From Misgurnus anguillicaudatus (lineage: Eukaryota > Chordata > Actinopteri > Cypriniformes > Cobitidae), in the NCBI RefSeq assembly GCF_027580225.2, contig NC_073356.2, forward strand, positions 16,893,501-16,957,500: a stretch of DNA of 64,000 nucleotides, in the 5' to 3' direction. The translations under genes were made by a program, and so were the position numbers. Shown here piece by piece: positions 34,519 through 47,320 of this stretch (position 1 is its first letter; each line of letters begins with the position of its first letter). The notes beneath the pieces are model-generated. The model ran no database searches and was not told the origin of the DNA. It saw nothing but the letters and a program-made list of their open reading frames with translations.

Positions 34519-36135
34519 AAGGTACATTCACATTATAAGCGACAGCAGTAGTAGCAGAGTGACGCGATCTCATTGATTTCAATGGAAGTTCAGTGGCATC
34601 CAGCGACTAGTGACCGCTGACAGCTGGATGGGCGTGTCCAGATGCGCAACAAAGTTAAGAAATGTTTAACTTTATGCAAATTGTGAGCGACATTCGGGAG
34701 AGACTACCAATGAGAATGAAAGCAGGGGAGTTCACGTCATCCGTCTCTCGCCAGTTACTCGACTGGACGGTACTTATTTGTCTATGACAACCAGATTTAG
34801 AAACACCTCTTTTGAAAGAGACGAGCGAAACACAGTGACAAAGTCGCTTATAATGTGAATGTACCTTTAGGAGGCGTTTCTAAATCTTGTTGTCGTAAAC
34901 AAATGAGTAACGTCCACTCCAGTAACTGACGTGAGACGGATGACGTGAACTTCACTGCTTCGATCTCATTGGTAGTTGCTCATCATTTGCATAAAGTTAA
35001 ACTTTTCTCAACTTTTTTTAGCGCGACTGGACCAACCCCATCCAGTCGCCAACCGTCACTGTCGCTCGTGTTGCTGGAAGTCGCCAAGCTTTTATTGAAA
35101 TCAATAAGATTGGGTCGCTCTGCTACTGCTAGTCGCTGCTAATGTGAATGAGTCTTAAATCTGCTCTCAAACGCTGGGGGAATGCCTGCTGTCGGTGCTG
35201 AAACCACGCCCACTCGTGGGAAAGCTGCAATCTCTCTCAACTTTCTCTACAACTTGAATATACCTTAAGGTACATTCACAATATAAGCAACTTTATCGCT
35301 GTGTGTCGCTCGTCTCTTTCAAAAGAAGCGTTTCTATATCTGGTTGTCATAAACAAATGAGTAACGTCCACTCCAGTAACTGACAAGAGGCGAATGACGT
35401 GAACTCCACTGCTTCGTTTTCATTGGTAGTCGCTCATAATTTGCATAAAGTTAAACACTTCTCAACTTTATCACACGACTGGACACACCCCATTGTCCAG
35501 TCGCCAACGGTCACTGTTGCTCGTGTCGCCGGAAGTCGCCAAGCTATCATTAAAGGGGACATATCATGAAAATCAGACTTTTTCCATGTTTAAGTGCTAT
35601 AATTGCGTCCCCAGCGCTTCTATCAACCTAGAAAATCTGAAAATGATAAATAAACCCAGTAACTTAGTTTTGGTAAACCACTCTCTGCAAGCATGTGAAA
35701 AAATAGGTCACAGAAATTTGGCTCCTATTGTGATGTCAGAATAGGATAATACTGCCCCCTTTATCTGCACTATCCAACCACAGCACAACCATTTAGTGCA
35801 GAGAGAAAATGAGAGAGAGAAAATAATTCACATCACAATTGAGTTTTAATTGCAACAAACCACCATCATTGTGATCAGTGTTTGCACTTCATCCTATCAT
35901 TTGCATTTTAAAGGACACACCCAAAACGGCACACTTTTGCTCAGGCCTAGAAAGTAGCAATTTTAACATGCTATAATAAATTATCTGTGTGGTATTTTGA
36001 GCTAGAACTTCAATTATGCACTCTGAGGACACCAAAGATTTAGTTTACATCTTAAAAAAATCTCATAATATGTCCCCTTTAAAATCAATGAGATCGCGTC
36101 GCTCTGCTAATGCTAGTCGCTGCTAGTCTAAATGC
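34519..36135. mobile_element. Array of three related inverted-repeat units (AAGGTACATTCACA)
   Basis: Unit 1 (34519-34868) has TIRs 'aaggtacattcacattataa' and '...cttataatgtgaatgtacctt'. Unit 2 (about 34868-35157) is an inverted, 5'-clipped copy placed directly head to head. Unit 3 (about 35266-36135) is in the same orientation as unit 2 and is split by 35554-36078. Shared internal words: 'gagtaacgtccactccagta', 'gcataaagttaaac', 'gtcgctctgct'. Confidence 0.75.
35554..36078. mobile_element. AGGGGACA MITE, copy 2, nested in unit 3 of the array
   Basis: Starts AGGGGACATATCATGAAAAT and ends ...atgtcccct. TTAA at 35550-35553 and 36079-36082. It splits a sequence that is continuous in unit 2 ('gccaagcttttattgaaatcaataagat'). 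Confidence 0.88.
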
Positions 36136-36239
36136 AGCTTTATTCAGTCCACCAGCATGCTGATTTCAAAACGAGGCTGTGAGGGATGGACTTCCAAAGC
36201 GTGCGCTTTAAACATGTTTTTTGTATCAGGATGCTGTTC

Positions 36240-37285
36240 ATCCAGCCATCAAAACATAGAAAAGACATCATTTTACAAATTTCCACAGGACAAAGAACCT
36301 CAGAAAATATGAATTGTTAAAATGAGAAGAGACATGACCTACTTTTGAAATAAGAGCAGTGCAATGTGTACATAATATCTGTTTTGTTATAAGCCTGTTG
36401 GCTAATCGCTAAATTCTTATGTTGTTTTTTGGCACATTCATTGGGTTTCCATCACCCTTATTTTATGCACATTTAAAAGTATTGCATGAAAAAACTAGTG
36501 ATGGAAACGCCAAATTTCGATTAAAAATCCCTTAACCTCCTTGTTGTTTGCACCATTGAAACATGGACAAATACACTGCTTCATGTTCAAAGAAAAATAT
36601 TTGGTTATTATATTTATTGGTTCTTCCAAACCCCAAATAGCTGGAAGAAACAATTTGTAACTAAATGCAGTCCTGTCTCCATTTTCTAAGGGTGCCAATT
36701 CCTCCATCATTCGCTGGAACAACTTGATAGAAACGCACCTAACTCGCATATTTGTTTTTCTTTTTTGGCGAATTTCAAAAAGATTCGCTTCACATTTGGA
36801 TGGAAACCCAGCTATTGATCAACAAAGCAGGATTCATTTCTAAGTAAATAACATTTGTACACAATTAATTTTGGAGGTTCATATGGTGTTTTACCTCTAA
36901 CAATACTTGCACAATGAACTATCACATAAATAGCTTTTAATCAAGTCAATCACGCGTTATTAAGTTAATTAAAAACATAACGTAGAAAATACATGGGACA
37001 CACTCCAACTAGAGATGCAAACTTAGTTGTTGTCATAAAATCTTGTATTGTTGCACTATACTGTTTTAAACGAAAGTAAACATGCTTACAATATAAGAAA
37101 TTAGCGATTAGCTAACAGGCTAATATTCGCAACAGATATTATGTGCACAATTCGCTATTCTCATCTCAAATTAGTTCATATGTCCCTTCTTATTTTAACA
37201 ATCCATGTTTTCTGAGGTTCTTTGTCCTGTGAAAAATTGTTTAACAATGTATTTACTGTGTTTTGATGGCTGTGTACCACATGTG
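36240..37285. mobile_element. Long inverted-repeat element (arms about 190 bp)
   Basis: 'caggacaaagaacctcagaa' on the left (about 36287) and its inverse on the right (about 37205). 'taagcctgttggctaatcgc' is mirrored by 'gcgattagctaacaggct'. Outer ends not exact. Contains the smaller MITE 36439-36812. Confidence 0.7.
36439..36812. mobile_element. MITE, TIR TGGGTTTCCATC
   Basis: Left 'attgggtttccatcaccctt'; right 'tggatggaaacccagct'. Sits between the arms of the larger inverted repeat. Confidence 0.65.
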
Positions 37286-37404
37286 CGTACAGAAATCAGC
37301 TTACTTTAGCACCTTTTTGCGGTTAAATTGTTTTAAATCACTTGAATGTTACCATTTGCAAGCCTTAGTACATGACTGTGTCATGATACAAAAAAATAGA
37401 ATAG

Positions 37405-38045
37405 ACCATAGCCTGTAAAAAATATGGACGTAGTGTCCGTGACGTCACCCATTCGTTTGTGAAGAGCATATTTGAAGCGTAAAGTAGGCGGGGCCTGCCT
37501 TTGTCATCTTGGCCGCGCATCACCGCGCATCACTCACGCATAACCGAAAATGGGTAAAGAGGTGGGACATGGGTGAAGCTGAGGTGGCTGGTTGCTGAAA
37601 CCACACCCGCTTAGCTCGACTCTTAGTGACAGCAGTGACAGTTCATGTGTCACTCAAGTGGCCACGCCCTTAATTATGCAGAACTTTAAGGCTTAATATA
37701 ATTTAAACGGATGAGTTAATAAAAAATTCACCCCCTCATAGTTGTCATGAAGGGTAAAATTAGCTATATAGACCAAAAACACGTTTTGTTCCATGCTGTA
37801 AACATATTATTTTCTACTGTAAAGTTGGACATTTTAACATTGAGGTCTATGGGATTGACTCCCTTTTGGAGCCTGCCTCTAGTGGCCAGACAATGAATTG
37901 CAGTTTAAATTACTTCCGTGTTGGCTTCATCAGAGAGATCGGAAGGTTGCCCCACGGTTTAGACCCTCTGGACGTCCATCCCTCGTCTTGATTTGAAATC
38001 AACATGGCGGGGGACTGAATAAGGTGTATAGATGCTCGTGATTGT
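37405..38045. mobile_element. Dispersed repeat, copy 2 (pair with 13374-13928)
   Basis: Collinear with the 13.4-kb copy ('tggacgtagtgtccgtgacg', 'ataaccgaaaatgggtaaag', 'attttctactgtaaagttgg'). It continues further, to 'ccctctggacgtccatccct'. Confidence 0.75.
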
Positions 38046-40185
38046 GTCAGGGGCGGGGCCATGCATGGTGGCTCAAGTGCGTCATCGAGCCACTGTTTTA
38101 GGTCCGTATACTGTGATTATTGAAAAAACTGAACATTTCATATTTATATGAGTAAGATGGATCGTAAGTACACAGTTGATAACAAACAACCTCATACCTT
38201 GTACATAATTGAATGACCTTTTTCTTTTCATCCAAAGGTGCATCACAAGATTCAGCAAGATTGTTTGCTTCAGTGCATCCACTAAAGTTCATCTCAAACT
38301 ACGAAACTTGTAAGCCAACTTTGAGGAAAACAAAGCCTGCGGAAAAGTACGAAAAGCCCAGGTAATTCCCAGTGGTCATTATTGTGACAACAGAAACTCA
38401 AAGAACATGAAACAAGATTAAAGCTTTTTTGTTCTTTGAAGTTTTTCCATCTTTGTTTTCTTGCTCTTAACAACATGAGGTGTTTTCACACTTGAAAAAC
38501 CGAATGACCCAAAACTGCCACAGAGAAAAGCCCTTTCTGTGCCGCTGTTTGCACTTCGGTAATAAGCAGAGGACCAATGATATACAGAGCCATCTTCACC
38601 TCAAAGCCTCCATCCAACACTTATTCTCATTTGTTTTGAGCTGAGAGACAGAAAAACAAAGGCTTACATGTCATCAACATTCTCTGCAGGGCTTGGATGC
38701 CTTTGAATGCCCTGTGCTTATTTTCTTTGCTTTCTTTTGATTTTTAATGGAAGAAAATATACCAAATATACCAGAAAGTGATGCTGAATAACATGAAAAA
38801 TCGATAGCTATGGGTTTTGAGCATTAACGTTTGGCTGGGATCCAGTTATTGAAAAAAACAAATTAAATTAAATGCTGCAACGCCTGATACTCTGACCATC
38901 AATTAAAATCATTTTGCTTAAAATAAAAATCTTACAGTGCTCCAGATTAATCATATTTTTCTGGTTACATTCGGGAACATCTCTAGACTTTCTTAGGGAT
39001 TTTGTTTAATGTATGGTATTCTCATATGCCAAGATGCTTTTTAAAGGCTCCACTTCAATGCTTTTAAATTCTGTGCACTATAATGTCATAGCCGTGGTAC
39101 TGGGCCGTTTTTACCAGAGAGACACAGTGCCCCCTACTGGCATGCAGTCTGACGGTGACGGATTGATTGTGCAACCATCATGTTGACAATGTGCTGGTGC
39201 CATGCCAGCAGCTCAATAGGAGATCCCTCATTCAGCAGAAGATGCGAGACAATAGATTTTCCTGATTGGAGAGAGCTCTTCTTTGCCTGACAGTTGTTCA
39301 CTGCGTGGTATTGAGTAGCTGTTTTTCTCCTCACAAGCAGGCCAATACACCAATCAATGATGCTAATTTTAATACTTGAACTCAGAAGACAGCAGGTCTG
39401 GGTGGATTGCTGAAATCGACCCACACACCAGTCACATTTAGAGATGGGGGCTAGAAATTCGACTAATCAGAGGAATGAAAGGCAACTTGATTCGAATACT
39501 AAAGATAAGGTTGACGTAAAAACATTGTGATAACGGTGGAAATGTCGATTTGGATTAAAGCATATGCCAAATACATAAAAATGTTAAACATTGATGAGCA
39601 CTTATGCAAACGCCATGCCAAAATTAGATAATGATATTAACTTTATTCCTTGATACTTCATATTAACCCGATAATGATAATTAAATTATATTAACGTTCT
39701 CACATGTATTATATTTTCAAGAAATACCTTGTCTTAAAATCTGCCAAATCCTTGCCCCAGGCAGAATCTAACAGTCCTCTATAAGTGCACAGAGGATGAA
39801 TTGGATGAACGATGTTGCGTGAATTACATTCAAACTTGTGTCCCTTCTGAGAACGTGGACCTGAATACAACCCAAATGTTGCAGTCACATGGATCACAGC
39901 GCCCCCTAATATGTGGTTCAGTTTATTCATTTTTACATTCTAACATTAAACGCCATGTTGAAAACTATAATAGGGCATTAAAAAGCACTAGCCTACCGCA
40001 AAACGTTTCCACAACGAGTTTTCATTTTGAACATGTGAACCAGCTGAAATGGACAAGGAGATCAGTGAGTACATAACGGCTATCGTAGTTGCAACACGCA
40101 TTTGGAAAAGCGAGGCGCTAGAGAGGACTATTCGTTTGAATGCAAAATACAATTTCACCACCAGAAAATCCTACTTACTGTCCCT
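38046..40185. other. Intergenic, mostly unique
   Basis: No exon, RNA gene or clear transposon termini. The frames of 60-96 codons here have no domain or splice context. Confidence 0.4.
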
Positions 40186-40189
40186 TTAA

Positions 40190-40563
40190 AGGGGACATTT
40201 CACAACTTTCGCAACTTTTTTAAGATGTCAAATAAATCATTGGTGTCCTCAGGGTACGTATGTAAAGTTTTAAATCAAAATATCATATAGATAATTTATT
40301 ATAGCAAGTTTAAATTGCCACTCTTTATAGGCCGTGGTTGGACAGTGCAGTTTAAGGGGCGGTATTATTATAATAAGATCCCCTTCTGACATCACAGGGG
40401 GAGCCAAATTTCAATGACCTATTTTTGCACATGATTGCAGAGAATGGTTTACTTAAAGTTACTGGGTTGATCTTTTTCACACTTTATAGGTTGATACAAG
40501 CACTGGGGACCCAATTATTGCACTTAAACATGGAAAAAGTCAGATATTCATGATATGTCCCCT
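40190..40563. mobile_element. AGGGGACA MITE, copy 3, TTAA-flanked
   Basis: Starts AGGGGACATTTCACAACTTT and ends ...gatatgtcccct. TTAA at 40186-40189 and 40564-40567. Confidence 0.87.
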
Positions 40564-40567
40564 TTAA

Positions 40568-40885
40568 AGGTGTGGTAAATCGGGCATTTTATTGTTTTAT
40601 ACTCTTGTCTGAGGTCTACTTATGAAGTTCGCATGGCGTTTACACGTCACATACACATAAGATTGCTGCACAATTCTGTCCAGATCCAATATTACAGCAT
40701 TGCCTTTTAATTGCAGTCTCTCTGCAAATCCAGCGTCGACCTGCAGTGACTATGTTCATCCATAACCAGGCACTGCACAATATTTTGCAGTCTTCAACTG
40801 CATGTTTGTTGATTAGACGCTATTCGGTTTGCTCGAACTAGCAGGCAGGGCTACCGAAGTAGAACTTATGTCGCTATTCGGCGCA
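40568..40885. other. Intergenic, nothing recognised
   Basis: No features seen. Confidence 0.4.
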
Positions 40886-41291
40886 GTAATATTGATGGAA
40901 GTTTGAGCGAGAGGGGGAATAGTCAGGAGTGATGATGTTACTGCGCGCCGAGGTGAAAGTGCTGCAAACTAAGTGCTCTTCTGCAATACAATATAGTTCT
41001 GTTTTTATCCACTTAAAAAATCGCCACACTTTATTTTGTGCCACCATACTTACTCGTGTAACTACTCATGTAACAGTCTTTAAATAGAGAAAACATGGAA
41101 GTGTTTGGTGGCTTCTAAATGTATCCCTGTTTGGATCCTAAGGAATGAATTGGGCTAGGCTAAATGCTAACACATTCACGACACGCTGTACAAAGATTAA
41201 GTGCACGCATTGAAAAAAGAACGGTAAGTATTAATTTGTATAAGTTGAGGTAAGAACATAGTAAAATATTGAAAAACTGTGGCGTTTTCCT
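40886..41291. mobile_element. 5'-truncated copy of the AGGAAAACC MITE
   Basis: 'gtgctgcaaactaagtgctc', 'acatggaagtgtttggtg', 'gaggtaagaacatagtaaaa' and the right end 'gcgttttcct' plus TTAA (41292-41295) match the right half of 28363-30912. Confidence 0.75.
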
Positions 41292-41295
41292 TTAA

Positions 41296-43446
41296 TTCAC
41301 AGCTACTTTAATCATATGCAATAGTTCGAGTTGCATCTATAGTTATTTTGCAACTGGTTGATTTTTTTTTTGCTAGAAAAGCTTGTATGCACTTTGATAC
41401 TGTAGTTTCGCAGCAAAACAATGAATTTTTTTAAATACCAAAAAAAAAGACTAAAGTAACATTTGTGTAAATAAGGCATTTCAATTACTAACCTTTTTAT
41501 TGCAATTAAAGTGAAATTACTGAACTTAAACATACTGTAAGAGCCTGATAAAATGCTTATGTATACATGTCAGACGCACTTCAAGGGTTTTGCATCTAAA
41601 CTCCTCAATTATGCCTACAACTTGTACATTTTTACAACAGCCAAATGCTTTAAACGAGTACAGACAAAGCCATGTCTACTTAGACACAGAGAGATATTAA
41701 CTGTTTAATACATTAATGTAATTATATCAAGTTCCATATGATCTGACATGTATATAATATATAAAATATTAATTGCATAACCCTGCAATTAAGAAAGACC
41801 CTCGGCAACACTAAAGAACGTTCAGCATAAACATAGACCCGTGAGAGATGAACAGGGTTGCCTCGGGCAAAAGCACAATCAAAGCAATCTCATTTCATCT
41901 ACACAAGTGTTGGAGATTATAAAAGCAATATGGTGCGATGAAACCTTGTTTAGCTGATCTCAAAGTCCAGGGTGACAATAAATCCCTCCGAGTGGTGTCT
42001 TATAAACAATTCATGCGAGTGAGAAATAATGATAGAATTAGGAAATACCAGCTGCTTATAAACATGCTGTAAATAAGGAATGCATTGTGCAACCTAGTAT
42101 TGCAAAAAAATTTAAGTGGGTAAAACAGTGCATTGTTTATAAGAAGCATAATTTGACAGTAACGTCAAACTAAACTGCATCAAACAGATCCCGTAAGTGA
42201 CTGTACTATATGATCAAAGGAGAACGTAATAAACTCTGGCTTTCCAATTGATCATCCTGAGTGAATTTGCCAACATTACTCTTTGCATTTCAAGCCTAGT
42301 AAATTACAATTTATGCACACCTACTTTATCTTCCTTAACGTTTCCCATGAGGCAGCCAAGAGATACTTTCACTATATTCCATTTCTGTAATTATATCAAT
42401 GTAGACTTCCTAATTAACATATGGCATACATGTTGAAATTGTACAGCTCTCAATACTCCTTAATGTCTCCCACTGTGTGATATTTTCCTCAAAGACAGAT
42501 ATTCCTCATTGCTATTAATGTCAATCAAACGCACAATCACTATTCAGGCGGCACAAATGGACGCCAATAGCAGATCGGGCGGGCGCAGCAGACGTACTTT
42601 GACATTCTCATGCCGTTGATCTATGAAAACAACATCTAGTGTTTGTGTGCCTGTTTGTGTGAAATGAGGTTAGCAAAACAACAGCAAGGCTGGACTCTAT
42701 TTTAACAAAGTGATCTGACAGAGGAAAGACACTTACATCTACACATCCACAAACGTGTGCACGCTAACACCAGACAGGGCCCGAGGCGGTCCTGCTGCTC
42801 CAGGACCCCAACATCTGCTCGCTGGAATAATGCATGTTTCATCTGATGTTTAAAACGGAGTAGTGATCGGCCTGTAACGAAAAGGCCACAGATCATGTGG
42901 TGAACTCTGGTCTGCTGGCCTCGAGCATTCACAAAGATGCTGAAGACTGGTGCACCATTTGTTTCCAGTACACTGAATAATGGCTGCCAATGGGCTCTGC
43001 CACTGTTAAGACGCACAAAGAAATACAGCTGACAATGCACATACAATAAAATGAACATGATAATGCTTTAAAGGCACAATATGGAGTATATTAACAATAA
43101 CAAAGGTGAAGCTTAATGACGCTACGAAAGAGAGTCGAAATGATGGGTGGTTTTCGCCATTTAAAGACGTATGGAATTCACAAATCATGTTCATAGGTGA
43201 GGTAATAAATTGATGTTTTTTTTTACCTGAACGTTTGATGACATTATTTTATACCATGGTAATGAATTAGCTGCAAGGCAGAACAGCTGCGTGTTAGATG
43301 CTGTATGACTGCCACTTCCACATTTGTCCACTCGTGTTGCCATAGTTTCTACAACCAAAAACTGAGGATAGTGCGAATATTAAGTCACTAAAAGGGAACC
43401 AATTACAAGGGAGACAAGGGACTAAGCTAAATTTTAGCCCCATTGA
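41296..43446. other. Repeat-poor intergenic block (candidate regulatory sequence)
   Basis: No recognised repeats from about 41540 to 43440 and no exon. Unusual for this transposon-dense interval. Could hold conserved non-coding elements; inference only. Confidence 0.4.
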
Positions 43447-44376
43447 CGTTTTGTTTTGTGAAACCATACTTAAGGGCCGTTCACATTATAACGATAACTA
43501 TAACTATAAAAAATATAGTTTTGAAAATCGTCTTATATTTTAGGCAAAAGCGGAGTTCACACCATAACTATAATGATATAGATACAACGAACGATATCAT
43601 TGGCATCACTTTCTGAGCGATTTTTTTCCACACCTGATGAACGATAAACCATTGACGACCATCAAATCTATTTGAACTTCAAGTCCACGCACACTTCAAA
43701 TAACAGTGGAAAAGCTCGATGCGGAGGTCTATAACATAAAATTACCTCAGGTTTCTAGCGCTGATGCAGTTTCTGTACTAAGTAATGCTTTTTTCCTACC
43801 ACACCAAAAGGTATTAACTTTTTAGATTACACAAACTAGATTCGCTGTTTAGACTTACGCGGAACGGAGCGTGTTGAGGACATCTGCTGGTTAACCCACT
43901 GTGTAAGTGCAACAAGAACAGCATATTTACATATTCAGTGACATGTAAACAATTGCAAAAGTTTTTATTACAAGAAATATCCAAGAAAAGTTAATGTCAT
44001 TAAAGGTAAGTATTTGCGCGAGTGCCCCGCACATGAGCGAATTAGCATAAAGTTATTGTTATAATGTGGACGCTAATATAGTTATCGTTATAGTTAACGT
44101 TACAGTTATCGCTATAATGTGAACGACCCCTAATCTCGTGTAACTACTCATGTAACAGTCTTTAAATATGGAAAACATGGAAGTGTTTGGTGGCTTCTAA
44201 ATTCATCCCTGTTTGGATCCTAAGGAAAGAATGGGGCTAGGCTAAATGCTAACACATTTACAACGCGCTGTACAAAGATTAAGTGTAGGTATGATAGGTA
44301 AAAGATGGGTATGTATTAATTTGTCTAAGTTAAGGTAAGAACATTGTAAAATATAAAAAAACGGTGGTATTTTCCT
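43447..44376. mobile_element. AGGAAAACC MITE fragment split by an insertion
   Basis: Left piece 'ttttgttttgtgaaaccata'; right piece 'ctcgtgtaactactcatgta' through 'tggtattttcct' plus TTAA (44377-44380). The insertion 43474-44130 lies between. Confidence 0.7.
43474..44130. mobile_element. PIF/Harbinger-like element, 657 bp
   Basis: Left GGGCCGTTCACATTATAACG; right inverse GGGGTCGTTCACATTATAGC. TAA at 43471-43473 and 44131-44133. Many 'ataactata/tatagttat' words. No transposase frame. Confidence 0.8.
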
Positions 44377-44380
44377 TTAA

Positions 44381-45077
44381 CAATTAAATGGTAAAAAACT
44401 TGGCTTGCTGCCCTTGTGCATCGCATCAAGACGAACGCACAAACGCTGGTTTATGGTTTGCGAACGTGCGTGAAGCGCGGGACTGTGACAAATGCTTTGC
44501 CAAAACAATCATGGAAAAGACAAACAAACCTCTCGACTTCCTTTCAAGGCACCAATACATTTTAAAGGCAGTAAATTTCATATTACAGTATTCACTTTTA
44601 ATTCAGGGAGCAAATGTTGCTGTGGAGTTTATAGGCTAATCAATAGTAAATCTGCATTAAATGCTCACACTAATTGTTCTATAATTGTTGTGTGCCCTAT
44701 TATCATTCATATATGCAACCAAAGAGCTTACTTATAGAGTACAACATTGTTATTATAAGAACATAAAATTACCACATTGATGTATTTACCTTTAAATGTA
44801 CAAAGTGACTGAATTTGTTCAGTCTGATGGTTTACTTTTTGGCATGTAGTAAATGATGACAAAATGTTTAATTAAAATATTAGCATATTCCTAATTTTAC
44901 AAATTAACAAAAAGGGTGATTCATCTGAAAAAAATATGTAAGTACAGCTTCTTAACATTTAGATACAGCAGCTGAAGCTGAATAGGCGTACTACAGTTCT
45001 AAATTTTAACGTGGTCATTATGGTGGTAACGTAACTAATATTTTCCAAGGTGGCACTTTGGTGTAAAATGTTTGAGA
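44381..45077. other. Intergenic, nothing recognised
   Basis: The overlapping 81- and 83-codon frames at 44388-44737 have no domain and follow directly on a MITE end. Confidence 0.35.
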
Positions 45078-45568
45078 ACCACTGCAATATAATATACATA
45101 ACTATATTATCAGTGGTGTGTAAAGACCTTGCATAATGAACTGTATTACCGTTACCTTATGCTACGTACACACCAAGCGCGGGGCATCGCGTTACTCGCT
45201 CTAGATTACTCGCGCGATTTAACTTCGTGTCATAAATATTTTCAATTTGGGCGAAGACACGTTTGAGGCTAATAGCGCATGTTATCGCGGCAACGCGCCA
45301 CCCATATTGTGTCATTCGCAAAGCCCCACGCGAGTCTGCGTCTGATCGCGTCTTTGCATTGACTTTGTATGTAATCTACTCGCGCAAATCGTTGAACTCG
45401 CATCTGGTGTGACCCCACAGTTAGAATGAGCCGTTTTATCTACATACGCTGGTCTCATTCGTTCCTGATGTGTTTGTCTTATGGCAGCTACCGTAGCTTC
45501 TCATAGATCTTGGTTGCATTTCGCAATCTCACAGCTAGATGCCGCTAAAACACGCTTTACACCTTTAA
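45078..45568 (-). mobile_element. Reverse copy of the 32.2-kb repeat, carrying an insertion
   Basis: 'aataatatacataactatatta', 'gtgtgtaaagacctt' and, beyond the insertion, 'gaatgagccgttttatc' are the reverse complement of 32211-32575. Confidence 0.65.
45160..45420. mobile_element. Harbinger-like insertion with TTA duplication, 261 bp
   Basis: TTA at 45157-45159 and 45421-45423. The empty allele in the 32.2-kb copy reads 'attctaaggtaa' (one TTA on the reverse strand). Imperfect ends 'tgctacgtacacaccaagcg' and '...ctggtgtgaccccacag'. Rich in 'cgcg' and 'actcgcgc' words, similar in style to 8774-9165. Confidence 0.8.
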
Positions 45569-45916
45569 TATACTGTACAAACTGTAGACTGTGGTACAAA
45601 CTGACAAACACTTCACTGCTTTATATCATTTACTAAGATAGTAATAAAACAGTACAGTTCAAAGTGTAACACAATACAGAAGGCATAAGTATGAAAACAA
45701 CATTCAATTCAAATCTATAAATACAATACAACACAATATAGAAGTATCTTTTTTTACACTGTACTATTTAAAAATGTACTCCTATGTGTCATAAAGGTTT
45801 TAAAGCCTATGTTTTTTTTACAATGCAAACCAATTTCAAATCAGGATTGTTTAAAGAAAGTCAGAGTAACAAGAGCTCTTCTTTTCATGTGATTGAGCGA
45901 GGTTAATAGGTCTTAA

Positions 45917-46139
45917 AGGGATAGTTCACCCAAAAAATTGAAATTGTGTTATTATTTACTTACCTTGATGATGTTATAAATCTGCATTATTTTCTCTCTT
46001 CTTTTCAACACAAAAGAAAATATTTTGATAAATGATGGTAAGCACACAGTTGATGGTACTCATTGACTTCTACAGTATATTCATATGGATGTCAATGGAT
46101 GCCGTCAGGTTTATTTAACATGAGGGTGAGTAAAAGATG
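45917..46139. mobile_element. Fragment of the AGGGATAGTTCACCC palindromic MITE
   Basis: Starts after TTAA with 'agggatagttcacccaaaaa' and ends near 'aacatgagggtgagtaaa'. A longer relative is at 60102-60474. Confidence 0.75.
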
Positions 46140-47320
46140 TATTAATGCCATTTTTTTACACTACATTATCTTTCACAATTGCTACCACAATCACTTAATA
46201 TTTTTATATTTATGCTCCTGATTCTTATAGCAGCTTTATATATTTTCTTAAAATAATATTTTTATTACAAGATTTTATTGTTAAGCACCAATACACCAAG
46301 AAAAAAATTCCCTATAAATGTAGACCTATGGTACTTGTCAATAAAGTTTGATTCTGATTAGACATTGAAGCTGCATAATAACGGCTGAGCTCGACTGAGA
46401 GTTGTATAATAAATGACTGAATCTCGCTCTTTTTCACTGGACATTCACACAGTCACCATTAGTTTCCTAAGTGCACTTTTCCTCGCACTTCTAAATTGAT
46501 TGAAACAAAATGTCACAATTATGCCCTGTAGCTCAAGCTTTAATTATTCACCAATTAGCGTTTTCTCTACCCCCTTCTTTTTTCTAAACTGATTTTTCAT
46601 TCAGTTTGCAGAGATGTATGGTTCCCCTGCTGTTAACCAGTCCAAAGTCATTAGTTTCTGGCTTTGCAATTAAACCTGCTGCATTATTCATCAGGCCCAA
46701 CTTGGTAGACTCTGCTCGGAGCTCAGGAGGACTGCATGAGAAATTAATTTGGAGAGATGAAGTTTCCTCTTAGGTTAGAACAGATGCCATTGGTCCAAAC
46801 AGAGGCTGGGTATGGAATGCATTTATTGTGGTGAATTACGTTGGCAAATAAAGGCAGACTATATAGAAAGATGATTAATAGAGAGAAAAATGCAAATGAA
46901 AAGCGTATCGAAAGTGCGCGTCGCCTGTGGCAGAGTGTTGCACACTGCATTAAAATGATTTATAAAATTACCTCGCAGTGAAATGTAATGTATAACCCTA
47001 ACAACTCATATTGTTCACTTTATTAAAATAAACAGTTTCATTTCATTAATGCTACAATAAGCATTTCATGTAAATTAATGGTAAAGACACAGGAGTCTGA
47101 TAAATAGCGAAGCTGTAATAGCATCTCATTCAGATCTAGAAGAATATTCACATATACTATTGTGAGATTTATATGACTTATGTATAAAGAAAAGGCAGTG
47201 ATCAAATATTGCCCTCTGCTGGCATATTGCAGAAACATCAAATATTAATTCTTTCTAATAAACTGAGATATAAAAGAATAATAATTAGTAGTCATTGCAA
47301 AGAACAAAAAAAAAACTATT
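46140..47320. other. Repeat-poor block upstream of the lrrc69 3' end
   Basis: About 46380-46980 looks unique and GC-balanced with long stretches free of repeats: a candidate conserved non-coding element. No exon seen. Confidence 0.4.

Noticed and set aside
44388..44737. Two overlapping frames with cysteines near the start
   Set aside because: They begin directly after a MITE end, show no zinc-finger spacing and lack splice or promoter context.
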